Of a stretch of 64,000 nucleotides of DNA, positions 21,085 through 32,623 are shown in pieces. The translations under genes were made by a program, and so were the position numbers. Within the stretch, counting starts at the first letter, position 1; each line of letters opens with the position of its first letter. The notes beneath the pieces are model-generated. The model saw nothing but the letters and a program-made list of their open reading frames with translations. It was not told where the DNA came from and did not search any database. Source of the DNA: Leucaena leucocephala (Eukaryota; Streptophyta; Magnoliopsida; Fabales; Fabaceae); the NCBI GenBank assembly GCA_037074615.1, contig CM073558.1:983501-1047500 (forward strand), given 5' to 3'.

Positions 21085-21245
21085 TTAGATATAATATAAA
21101 AATTAATTAACTAATTTAATTAAATTAAATAGTATATAATATAAATTTATTTTGAGATTTAAATTTATTTATAATTAAATTATTTAAATTTTTAAATATA
21201 TTTAAATTAATTAACTAACTCTTATATTATATTAAAGATTATAAA
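21085..21245. repeat. Palindromic AT-rich MITE-like repeat, family M2
   Basis: The left arm (ATATAATATAAAAATTAATTAACTAATTT-like) and right arm (TTAATTAACTAACTCTTATATTATAT-like) are inverted copies of each other around a central TATAATATAAATTTATTTTGA block. The same plan occurs at 24618-24755, 47530-47735, 55205-55415 and 56075-56310. Confidence 0.55.
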
Positions 21246-22499
21246 AGTATATGTTTGTGTATGCAATTTATATTTTTAGAATTATAATAATTTAATACTG
21301 AAGTGTAAAATAACAATAATCTAAAATTGCACCTTTAATCCATAAAAACTAAGACATACAAGTTGTAATAAATAAAATCAGTCAATTATTATTTAAAAAT
21401 TTTGCATTTATTAGGTGTCTTATATAAATCGAGTCATTGGGAACAATGCATGCTCCTTTGAAAAGATCATCGAGACATGATACAAAAGTTCAACGATGGT
21501 GCACAGCTCGCGGGGTCTTTTTTCCAGCAAAACACATCTCAACAGTTATTAATTAAGAATCAAAATGTTGGTAATTTATCGTAACAAAAAAAATGTTGGT
21601 AATTTATAAATATTATGACTTAATATTATTTATTTATTTCGAAATGAAAGATTCATTTTACCCAACAACTTAATCCCATTACAGCCGCCAGCTCCAACGG
21701 AATAAAAGGACAAAGTGACGTTTAGGGTATGTTCGATAGCAGGGATTTGAAGGACAGAGGAAAGTAACGGTGAGATTTTATCTTTTTCTCTTTATTTGAT
21801 ATCATAAAATAAATTAAAAAAAAAATTAATATTTTTTCTCCCTCCTCTTCTCTTCAAAATTAAGGATTTGGCAAAAATTAAATTTTTATTTTTATTTTTA
21901 TTTTTATTATATTTTTTTAATATTTCTAAAGATAATTTATGCATCTCATAATTATCTATATAACAAAAAATATTCTCTTCTCATCTCTTAAATTAAATAA
22001 TATAATATTATTTTTTTATCAAGTTAAACGAGTTAATCACATCTAGAAAAAAAAATAAAATTATTTTTTATATTTTTATAATATTTTATACGTATTAATT
22101 AAATTTTGTAGTCACATATAATTTTTTCCCTATGTATAATTTACATTTAAAGTCCTCCAACCATGAATACTCGTTACCCCATGTTTCTCTCAGAGTTTCA
22201 CGAATTGTAAAATCATCCGTGGTTCAATAATCTGCCATGCATGTGTGTACATACAATAATAACTAATATTGCCACCTTCTCTTATTTCCTGTTTGGTAGA
22301 AAAAATAATTAATTTAAGTGCACCATGATCGATGCTGCCGCCATACGCTTTAATTTTGGGCCTATCCCAATTTATTATTAATTAGTGTTATATTGTGTCA
22401 CTTTCTTCCTCTTCTTTCCAACCAAAACGCATTTTGCTACTTATCTGCTCTCATGCATATATACCATCCATCCATCATTTCTTTTAATATGTATAATTC

Positions 22500-22735
22500 T
22501 CAATATAGTTAAATGGAACTCAATAATCTATAAATAAAATAATAATTAAATAAATAATAAATTATTTTATTATTCTATAACATATTATTAATAGTTTATC
22601 TAAAATTATAATTTAGTTTAAAAAATATTTTAAATAAATATAACTATTTATTTTATTTTTTTCTAAAATAAGATTTAAGTTAAAAATCTTTTTAAAACTA
22701 AAAATTTTATTCTATCCAAACAAGCACTATATCTT
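22500..22735. repeat. Partial MITE-like repeat, family M1
   Basis: Matches one end of the M1 family: ATAGTTTATCTAAAATTATA, a TATTTTAAATAAATATAACTATT block and the terminal ATCCAAACAAGCACT. The purine/pyrimidine core and the opposite end are missing. Confidence 0.45.
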
Positions 22736-24617
22736 ATCACAATATACAACATTTTAAAAAGCTACATAGTCAAATGAGTTATTTAGATGATAAAAACAAA
22801 TATTTTAAATCTTAACAAATATTTTTGTTATGGTAGGTAAAATTATTTTATAGTCTAAATTTTAAAAGAGTGGAGATATTCTTCATTAAATAAAAAAAAA
22901 TAACATGAATAATTAAAATACAAATAATTAATTGGCAACATCCTATTCTCATCTTAAACACAACAAATTTATAAAGATAAAAAAAAAAAAAGAGTAGTTC
23001 TATAAAGTTATACATATGCTAATTAAGGGGGGAAAGTTTTTTGCTTAAAACAATCTATGCAAAAAAAAAAAAATCTCACAAAAACTGACCTCTCCACACC
23101 CGCAAAGAATATGGATGCTAAAAATTAAAGAGTATTAGAGAATGGGTGCGAGATCTAAACCTACCCCCTCAAATATTTTCCACTGAACTTTGTCCTTTTA
23201 ATTAAGAAATTATTTACTTTTTTCCGTAATTAAAAATAACCAATAGGAATTGAAGGCATGCATCATAGATCCTTGGGGAAGGAGAGATGTGATTGGACGG
23301 ACACAGAGGATTCCTTCTGTTGTGTTGGTTTTAACATGGGCTCTGAAAGAATATTTTATTGTGTGTGTATATATATATATTATTGAATAATGTATTGAAG
23401 AAGAGAGTAGAAAGTTGGGAACTTTAGGGAATTAATAAGGAACCCCACATGCTGCGCTGCCTGAGAATCCACTATGCCATATGGTGGCCTTGATAGTCCC
23501 CAAAATATATAAATAGTTGTGTGCTCAATAATCATGTGGGGCTCTGATTATATATGCACATTATACAAAACTAATTAATAATATAAAGCACCTTCTTCAA
23601 TTTTTATAATTTCCGTATCATATATTCACCTCACTCTAAATATGCATATTCAGGGATTCAATTTCAACGTTAAGGGGCTGTTTGGTATGAGGATTTTGAT
23701 GGGAAAATTCTTCTCATTTCAATTTTAAAAAAATTGAAATGGGATTATAAAATTTTAATTAAAAGAATATATAAGATAAAAAAACTAGTTAAAAACTATT
23801 ATTGAATATAATATAAGATATAATTGACTAATATAATAATATTAAATAAATTAATTAATTATAATAAATATAATATAATCTCTACAAATATACATGTATA
23901 TATCAATTTATGAGTTATGGATATTAGTTTGAGAAAAATATTAAATATTATATCTAAAATATATTAAAATTTTATTATATTTATGACTGAATTTAATATT
24001 TTAACTAATTATAATATTAAAAATAAAAAGTAGTATTTTAAATCAAGAAACTTTGTTAAAGGAAATGAGATAAAACTCTTGTCGTATGATCCTTTAATTG
24101 GAGGACATTGAAGAGCAGCGAGCGGTCGTTTTTGTGCTGTGAGTTGCGAGCCTTTTTCCTCTCCCACTAAGTGACCTGTGTAGACTATACCATTTTTCTG
24201 GCATTAAGTTCATTCAAGAGTAAGAGAGCAGCCTTAACTGAATTCTACATAAAGTCAACTCAGCGGCTCAAGTACACTGAATAAAAAGTCTAAATTCACA
24301 GCCAATAATTCTCTGGAAAAAAAAATTAATCAATCCAATTAGAGAGGGGGGGTCAAGCGGGCTTTCTAGAATACGTAGGTCTCCATCCAAAATCTCGCTG
24401 CTTCAAGGGGAAAATTAAAATATCTTCTAAAAGCTCATTATCGAGAAATTTATTAAATTACAAATAAATATAATAATTCTTCAAAAGTCTAGGCCTTTCT
24501 TGGCGTCTAAGTAGTAGAATACGAGTTGATATAATTATGTTAAACAATTTTAATCTTTAGAAATAACTAATAGAAATTCAGTACATTATATGTTGTGGGG
24601 TCTATGATTCGAGTTGT

Positions 24618-24755
24618 ATAAAGATATATTAATTTGAATAAATTAATTATAATTAAATTTATATTAATGCTTGTTAGTTTATTTAAATTAATTTATTAAT
24701 TTTTATATTAATTATAATTAACTGATTTATTTATTTATTTAAATTAATTGTTTTT
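24618..24755. repeat. MITE-like repeat, family M2
   Basis: AT-rich palindromic unit with ATTAATTTGAATAAATTAAT on one side and TTAATTATAATTAACTGATTT on the other, related to 21085-21245. Confidence 0.4.
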
Positions 24756-25260
24756 TTATGCGGATAACTAAAAGAACAATTATTTAGATATAATGTCACA
24801 CTGATTTTAAAGGTTGTATCAATAGACGGACACCATTAGGCCAAGTGCGATGAAATGAAAGGATCATGAGAAGAAAGAGGGGGAGAAAAACGACATTAGT
24901 CGACAAATACGGCTAATTTGGATCGTGGATGATTGTTAGGTTGAAATCAAAGTCAGCAAAAGCGAAATGATGATGTTTAAGAATATAAACAACATGAATT
25001 TGGGTTAAGTTCTGACCTAGTTACAAACCAACAACTAAGTGGAACATCATGTTCAGCATGTTTGGCCACAAAACTACAAAAATGTATCTCAAGCCTTTTC
25101 TTTTATTTTTTTTCTGTTCAAATGTATTTGGTGGATTTTTATTAACAATTTTTTTTTAATTTAAACGGATAGACACGAACGACGTAAGATTTAAATTTAC
25201 AAATAATATTGAACATTAAACTGAGGACTTTCTAGTTATATGAAAAATTATATATTGTAT

Positions 25261-25690
25261 ATGTTTAGATAGATTTTTAAAAAAGAGTATAAAAAAAAGG
25301 TTTTTAGGTAATTTTTAGAGAATATGTTATAAAAAAAAATAGTTTTAGACAAACGAGTGTTTGAATAGTTATTAATAAAAATATTTTTATAATTAAAAAA
25401 TTAATAGAAAATAGATGATTTTATTAAAAATATGAGAGAGGGTGAAGAATAGTGAATAGAAAAGAAAGATGAGAGATGATATAAGAAAAATTAAAAATAA
25501 AATAATAACTCAATAGTTTATAAGATCTTTTACTATTATAAAAATTACTTCTATCAGTTTATCTGAAATTATAATTTTAAATTATAATTTTATTAAAAAA
25601 CTCTTTTAAACAAATATTATTATTTATTTAAAAAAAAATAAACCAAAATTTAAATTAAAATCTATTTTAAAATGATACTTTGGAGGTTCT
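25261..25690 (+). repeat. MITE-like repeat, family M1, with purine-rich core
   Basis: Starts ATGTTTAGATAGATTTTT, has a core of GAGAGAGGGTGAAGAATAG and GATGAGAGATGATATAAG, then ATAACTCAATAGTTTATAAG and the shared ATCAGTTTATCTGAAATTAT right arm. The same modules in the same order occur at 26224-26712 and, inverted, at 27686-28127 and 56349-56780. Confidence 0.6.
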
Positions 25691-26223
25691 AAATACCGTT
25701 ATTATTAGATTACAAGATAATTGGTTTTGATTTTAAAAAAAAAAACACAAAAACACGACAATTCTATTGTGTTGCAAGCCAGCTGGCGACAATTAAACTT
25801 TATGACTGGCCACTCCCAACTTTATCCCTCTCAAACTCAATCTCCCAATGCCCACCACCCATTGGATTTCAATAAAACAAAACCCAACACATGAGCGTCA
25901 ACGGCGTTAAAACTACACTATGGCCTTTTATTAAATTAAAATATATTTATAAAGTTATAATTGAATTAGATACCAAAATATTAACACTGAAAAATGATCT
26001 GCAGGAGCCAACTGTTAGAATCAAACACTAAATAGTAACTCAATAATTACACTAAACATCCAATCTATACTATTTATAACTTCTCATCATCATCATCAAG
26101 ACTAATAATTAAAATTGGACTGTGTGATAACTCTAAATTTGATACTGATTCAACTCACATAAGAGTCAAAATCAAAAGATATTTTATTCATGTCAAGAGA
26201 CTATAATGCATTATCTATAATAA

Positions 26224-26712
26224 ATGTGTTTGGAAAAAAAAATTTATAAAAAAAATGTAGATAATTTGTGATTTTTTTAAATAAGAGGTTATAAAAAAAT
26301 AATTTTAAATAAATAAGTATTTAGATAGTTATTTTTAAAATAACCTTTTATATTAATAAATTATTAAAAATAATATAATTTTATAAAAAAATAAGAGATA
26401 AAGATGGAGTGAAGAAAACATAAGAGAGATGAGAGATGGCGGAGAAGAGAGATGAAATAGGAGAAATAGTAGATAAGAGAGAGAAAAGAGGAGAGAAGGT
26501 AAAGAAAATAGATGAAATAGGAGAGTGTGTAGGAAAAAATAAAGGTAAAATAGTAATTGAGTAGCCTATAAATTTTTTTACTATTCTAAAAGTTAGTATT
26601 AGTAGTTTATTTAAAATTATAGTTTTAAAGAATAATTTAGTCTAAAAATATTTATAAATAAATATAATTATTTGTTTTATATTTTTTTTAATTAAGATTT
26701 TATCTACAGACA
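26224..26712 (+). repeat. MITE-like repeat, family M1
   Basis: Begins TGTGTTTGGAAAAAAAAA. The core at 26395-26545 is a long GAGAGAGATGAGAGATGG-type purine tract, followed by AAAATAGTAATTGAGTAGCC and the common right arm. Confidence 0.6.
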
Positions 26713-27685
26713 CAATATTAAGATATAATACTTGTATTAAATAATAAAATATTTCATAATAATTTATAAAATTTTAAATCTCATTAAGGATTTTATTTGA
26801 TAGATAATTTATAAATATTATGTAAAAATAATTGATTTTGATATGCCTCAAAATAGGAAAAGATAAGAAAGATATGTTGGAAACGGAAGGCTGAGTTATA
26901 ATGCTCAAGGCGGCCCTGTCAGGAAAGAGCCATTATTCAGTTGTAGTGGAGCACCCACTACCTCTGCTCCCTTTTCAGTTTTCTTTTTTGGCCACACTTA
27001 CCACTTATTTAATTTCACTTAAAATATTCTAAATGTTTAGTTTATAAAATATTTAACAAAATAATAATAAAATTGACCTCTTACATATTTTTTATTCGAC
27101 GCAGAACCTTGTGTTCAAAGGCCACACTGTTTAGCTATTTGGCATCAGTCTAGATGAAAAAGTGGAGTTGGCCGTTAAGTGATAACTATAATAATAATTT
27201 AAAATTCCATGAAAAATAAGTATAATATAAAAACTCATCACATCCCAATCCCATATATAAAAGCTCACCCTATTGAAAATTGTTTTATTAAAAACTGAAA
27301 ACTATAAAATAACATTCGCCTACCTCGTGTCCGATGTGGGACTGGGCCATCTGGCCTATCATCGCCCTTATTCGGCTTCCAAATTACAAAATGAACGTCC
27401 ACTTATTTTATTTGAGGGTTTTACTAGACTACTCGCGAGCCATGGGAGTGTGCGTTTGATTTGATTCAAAAGCCATGCAGTTTGTAGCCTTTATTTATTT
27501 TTAATAATTCTATTATAAATAACGCCAGTTTAGGCTCAATTAATTAACGAAGAGTGCTAATCAGACTTGTTTCTTTTGTTAATCGATCTCTCTTTATGGA
27601 ATTATCATACGTGGGAATCCATGATTTGTGACTCTCTTTTTTTGTTAAAGAGCCACAGTCGTTTTCCGGTATGTGCAGCTTTTTC

Positions 27686-28127
27686 TTAGGGATGTTTGAA
27701 AACTATAAATTTTAAAGTAGTTTTTGACTTAAATTTAATTTAAATAAATTTTAAAATAAATAATTATATTTATTTATAAATATTTTTATCTAAACTATAA
27801 GTTAAAATTAAAATTTTAGATAAACGGTTGAAATTAACTTATAAAACAGTAAAATAGTTTATAAATTATCCAATTACTATTTTACTCTTATTCTTTTATA
27901 CTATCTCTCCTCTCTACCTCTCTCGTTTCACCCTCTTTTCTCTCTTCTCTCTATTATTTTTAATAAAATCCTATATTTTTTTGATAAATTTTCAATTATA
28001 AAAATTCTTTACATAATAATTATTTAAATAACTCATTTATTTATAATTATTTTTTTAAAAAAATCTAAAAATTATCTAAATTTTTTTTCCATAATCCTTT
28101 TTATAAAATACCATCTAAACACACTCT
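27686..28127 (-). repeat. MITE-like repeat, family M1, inverted
   Basis: The plus strand shows the complement of the family: start GGGATGTTTGAAAACTATAA, pyrimidine core CTCTCCTCTCTACCTCTCTC at ~27905, and end ACCATCTAAACACACTC. It is one of the most complete copies. Confidence 0.6.
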
Positions 28128-29147
28128 TAGTAGATTGTGTAAATTCCACAGTATAACATGTTTGATTAGATAGCCATCTAAAACGTTTACCACACTTAAA
28201 CGCTAAATATACAATCATTGTCTCTTAGAAAAAAGTATCTTATAGAATAAAAGCAAGCAACATTGGAATGTCGTTTTTAAAAATAAAAGCACGGCCATAA
28301 ATTGATCGAACTTCTTTAGAAAATAACAAAAGACAAAATGTGAATGCGAAATGGAATAAGGAAGCAGAGTAAGAATCCCACTCGCTGTCCTGTCATGAAA
28401 CTCGTTTATCTCACATGGCTCATAAAAGGGAAATATGAATGCAGACGAATGAGGAGAATATGAATGCGGAGAGGTGAAGGAAAGAAGAGAGAATAAAGGA
28501 GATAGCAAGTGAAAGAGGAAAAATAAGAATACTCCAAACGTACCTGAAATGGACTATTGTTGATTTGTTGTTCGGTTTTGGCTTTGGCAAAGTATATATT
28601 CCCAATTTAAATTCAAGAGAAACAGAAGGCAAAATAGTGTAATATAGTAGGATGATCCACAACCTCCATTAATAAATCTCAAAATTAACAACCAATAGTT
28701 GCCCATTTTAAGCTTTTAATTTTTACACAGCCTATTTTTTTTTTGTTTAATTCAAATTTATGATATTCGATCATATTTAAGCATATATGAAATATTATCG
28801 AAGATAATTATTTCCGTTAGTGTGATTATTTGGATTCTATTATTGATTAATATGTGATTTTTAATTAATTGTAATTTTTTATTTCACTTAGGCTGGCTTA
28901 TCACATTTATTGTGACAATGAATCAATCGTATTCATGTCAAGTTTAATTACATAGACACTTTCTATATAATATTTTTATATCCACAAAAGCTCAAATTAT
29001 TGACTTTATGTTGGAAAAATATTGACTTTAGAATTGAATCCCTTATAATACCAAATACCAAGTCAATGTGTCCCTCCCGATTAGGTCACTGTCTTACCTA
29101 ATTTGTGTATTATTAGTTGTTTCTACTATTCTTAATATAATATTTAA

Positions 29148-29345
29148 TTAGTAGACTTAATATTAATTATAAATATAAAATATATTTTTTATATTTATTA
29201 ATTTTTAAAAATTATTGTTATTAATATTTTTTAATAATAATTAAATAAAAGAGGAAAGGAATTAAAAAAATAATTATAATATTTTTTAAAAAATATATTA
29301 TATTAATTTAATTGATTAATTATTTTTAATATAATCAATTAGGTT
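29148..29345 (+). repeat. AT-rich dispersed repeat, family M3 (copy 2)
   Basis: Matches 13497-13700 base for base over long stretches (ATATAAAATATATTTTTTAT, then the TATTAATTTTTAAAAATTAT block). The function and terminal structure are unclear. Confidence 0.55.
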
Positions 29346-29480
29346 ATTCCATCTTATTTTTTTAGCTTAAAGTATTTTTTGCAAATAATTTTTTTTGATC
29401 ATTTGCTTGTTGACAGATAAGAGGCATTTTAGTAATTTAAAATTATAATTTAAAAAATAAAAAAAAATAAAATTTAATTT

Positions 29481-31405
29481 AATTGTTCCTATTATGACAT
29501 GTCATCATACCCTTGGGCTGTGTAGATCCAATGGCAATTCCTTTAAAAATAAAAACATGCATCAACTTTTTTCTTTTATGGGAGCCAAAACAAAACCTAA
29601 ATTATTGTCGTCCTCGTTTATATTGAATGACATCGCAGCCCTCCGCTCACCATCAAATGCAGAGCCAAAGGCACGTGGCTGCACGCGCTTTTCTCCCACC
29701 ATACCATAAAGCACCATCCCCCATAGAAAAACCGCCTTCTCACCATCATTCCCTGGCTGTTTTTTTTTGTTGTATCAAAAAAAGAAACCAAAAGAAAAAG
29801 AAACAAACATCCCTCTCTCTCTCTCTCTCGCTTGGCTTTGTTTATCAACCAAATCTAGAGTAACCCATTTCGCTGCTCCTCCATTTGAAGGAAAAATATA
29901 CACAGTCCCGTTCCATTTTTCGCTCCCCAGTTCAATGCTTCTGAGTAAGGTCTTAATTCCTGGGGAATTATTAATTTAATTCCCGCAACTTCTCCTATCC
30001 CCATTTGTTCCCATCTTCTGCTACACGACCTGGGAGGCTCGCTGATTTTGTTTGGACCCATTTTCGCAGCAACAGTGGGGAGGCTTGAATAAGGTATATT
30101 TGTGTGATGATGAGTTTCCGCTTTCAATTCTTGGAACTTTTTCTCTTGACTTTCGTTTTTTTTGGAGGAGATAATCGAGTGCTGTTATTTTTGTTGGTGC
30201 TTCTCTGTCTTCATTGATCTGATGTGCTTTTGTAGTATGATTTTCAGCTAGGGACTGTTACTGATTAACTCTGAAAATCGTGGCGGGTAGGGTGTTTACT
30301 TGATGGGTATTCGCCATTTGTTTCCCTCTTCCTCATCTTTGTTTTGTAGTCTGAATCACGCCATCCTTCTTAGGTTTGATGCTGAAGTTTTCAGGGCTGG
30401 GCTGCGTCGTGTCAAATATTTTAATTTTCTTGTGCAGAAAAGACGAGATATTTACGGGATTTACATTCTTTCTGGCCGAGTTTGTTTTGAACTGTTGGTT
30501 TCAACATAATCTTTTCTCTCTCATTAAATGCTTGTAAGGAATTTGTTTTGTTGTTACTTGTAATGCTTGTTTCTATTTTTGAAGTATTTGTTATTTTACC
30601 CTGTTTGATAATTTATGACGTCTTAGTTGGTTTGCTCTGACGATTCCCTGAGCTAACATGGAAACACGTTGATTTTGAGCATTCTTGCCGTGCCATCTAT
30701 TGGAGGGCTAAAAGCAATGTCATGTGTAACATCAGAATATGAAAAGGTTTTCTTCTGTTTGATGAATTCCGTCATATCATTAATTTGAGATACGGTTTTC
30801 TGTACTTCCATTTGATATCAAGTTTGCTTTACCTGGGTATCTGCACCAAGCATAACTGCTTACAAGATGCAAATTCATTTTTAGGATCATTACTCCTGTG
30901 GAACGTGGTTATGATGTTATGTAGGGCATTAGCTTTTTTTGTTGTGAATTACTAAATCGTGTTTTAGATCGTCTCTGCAAGGGTGGGGAAAAATTCAATC
31001 TTTTTCCCTTAATTGAGCGTTTAAGTTGGGCAAATTCACCTTTCTATTCCTAAGGTAGATTATACCTTTTGAAATGGGAAGAATTCTCGTGAACATGTCT
31101 TCTTTATTTTCTACTATTACATATAGACGTTGTCTCCTTGTTGCATTCCATTGCATACGTCCTCGTGTTAATTGCTGTATAGATAATTTTTTTGTATATT
31201 TTTAATTTTTCACGTTTCAGGTATTTTTAGGTATTATTAGTTGCATTATTAAATGCTGCATGTCTCCATGATCTAGCATGTTCACAGTGATGGAATCCCT
31301 GGTTGTCTTTTTTATCTGGCATTTGGATATTCTAATTACAAGTATGACTTTTGCTTCTTCTTTTTCCCTCCCTCCAATACTCATTAGGTCCTCCCTTTCG
31401 AATCT
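29481..31405 (+). promoter_or_regulatory. HWS promoter and 5' leader with a long leader intron
   Basis: A (CT)n tract lies at 29812-29830. From ~29860 to 30093 the sequence has leader character and ends in donor AAG|GTATAT (GT at 30094). An acceptor TCATTAG at 31387 lies 18 bp before the ATG. The implied ~1.3-kb intron lies in the 5' UTR and is T-rich as expected. The transcription start is not defined. Confidence 0.5.
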
Positions 31406-32623
31406 ATGGCGGGAGAAACATCATGGATCATTCACTACCTTGATAATACAACCAGGGAGACTAGAGAGTTTGATTCATTTTTAGAACTAGGTGAGGAAAG
31501 TGATAAAGAAGTCACTGCTGTTTCTGTGGATAGTATTTTGCCTGATGATCTGTTGGAACGTATCCTAGCTTATCTTCCCATTGCAAGCATCTTCAGAGCA
31601 GGCTGTGTCTGTAAGAGATGGCAAGAAATCGTCACCTCAAAGACGTTTCTGTGGAACCTTTCACATGTGCTTCCGCAGAAACCTTGGTACTTTATGTTTA
31701 CAAGCTTTGATGAGCCAAATGGTTATGCTTATGACCCCATCCTCCGGAAATGGTATGGCATTGAACTTCCCTGCATCGACACTTCTAATTGGTTCATCGC
31801 ATCATCGTGTGGTTTAGTTTGCTTCATGGACAATGACAATCGAAGTGAACTATTCGTATGCAACCCCATTACTAGAATCTTTATGAAGCTTGAGGGGCCA
31901 CCCGGTTCTGAATTTTCTGAGTACAGTGCATTGGCAATTTCAGTAAACAGAGTATCACAAAGTTACACAGTGGCTATTGTGAAATCAAAGGAAGTGCCTG
32001 AGAATTTCTCCCAATCTGTTATTTCAATTCATATATACAATTCAGAAGATAAGACCTGGGTGACCAGTTTAACAGAGGTTTTGATAGGGTGGAGAGGTGG
32101 TGATGAGAGTGTGATATGTAATGGGGTGCTGTACTTTTTGGTTTATTCAACCGGGGGTGGCCACCCAGAAAACCGACACGCCCTGGTTGCATATAACATC
32201 ACCAACCATTCGTCTCAGCGATCCTTGGCAAGGAGCTTTATTCCAATACCTTGCCCTTTAACATGTGGTCGTCTGATGAATTTGAAGGAGAAGCTTGTAA
32301 TGGTGGGAGGTCTCGGTAAACCTGATCGGCCAGACATTATAAAAGGGATTGGCATATGGGTGCTAAATGATAGGAAATGGGATGAAATCGCTCGAATGCC
32401 TCACAAATTCTTTCAAGGATTTGGAGAGTTGGATGACGTCTTTGCTAGCAGTGGTACAGATGATCTAATATATATTCAAAGCTATGGAGCCTCAGCACTT
32501 CTCACATATGACATGAACCATAAACAATGGAAATGGTCACAGAAGTGTCCAGTGACAAAAAGATTTCCACTACAACTCTTCACTGGGTTTTGCTTTGAAC
32601 CCAGGCTTGAAATTTCTCCATAG
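31406..32623 (+). CDS. HWS: F-box/kelch-repeat protein HAWAIIAN SKIRT (HWS)
   Basis: One uninterrupted 405-aa exon. The F-box lies at residues ~43-82 (ILPDDLLERILAYLPIASIF, then RAGCVCKRWQEIV); the remainder is a kelch-type beta-propeller with blocks such as NWFIASSCGLVCFMDND, SIHIYNSEDKTWV, ESVICNGVLYFLVYSTGG, FIPIPCPLTCGRLMNLKEKL and FFQGFGELDDVFASSGTDDL, ending FPLQLFTGFCFEPRLEISP. This is the signature of Arabidopsis HWS (At3g61590), which joins SKP1-CUL1 ubiquitin ligases and affects organ growth, sepal and stamen separation and microRNA activity. The start is the first in-frame ATG after the predicted leader-intron acceptor. No lesion seen. Confidence 0.93.
   Translation: MAGETSWIIHYLDNTTRETREFDSFLELGEESDKEVTAVSVDSILPDDLLERILAYLPIASIFRAGCVCKRWQEIVTSKTFLWNLSHVLPQKPWYFMFTSFDEPNGYAYDPILRKWYGIELPCIDTSNWFIASSCGLVCFMDNDNRSELFVCNPITRIFMKLEGPPGSEFSEYSALAISVNRVSQSYTVAIVKSKEVPENFSQSVISIHIYNSEDKTWVTSLTEVLIGWRGGDESVICNGVLYFLVYSTGGGHPENRHALVAYNITNHSSQRSLARSFIPIPCPLTCGRLMNLKEKLVMVGGLGKPDRPDIIKGIGIWVLNDRKWDEIARMPHKFFQGFGELDDVFASSGTDDLIYIQSYGASALLTYDMNHKQWKWSQKCPVTKRFPLQLFTGFCFEPRLEISP

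Larger units (their letters stand above)
20589..29480. other. Gene-free AT-rich spacer with dispersed repeats
   Basis: Almost 9 kb with no open frame resembling a protein and no exon chain on either strand. It holds several MITE-like repeats (21085-21245, 22500-22735, 24618-24755, 25261-25690, 26224-26712, 27686-28127, 29148-29345). A segment at 23680-24080 begins with GGGGCTGTTTGGTATGAGG, a common start of plant MITEs, but I could not define its other end. Bases 24100-24420 are less AT-rich, unexplained and without coding sense. Confidence 0.5.

Noticed and set aside
27332..27342. Minus-strand GTCCCACATCG, identical to the plant snRNA upstream element
   Set aside because: The downstream minus-strand sequence has only a weak TATA at unsuitable spacing and nothing like U1-U6, U3 or 7SL RNA. 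The motif alone also occurs in many repeats.
27273..27464. 63-codon open frame on +
   Set aside because: Composition and context are non-coding; the frame is caused by a short less AT-rich island.
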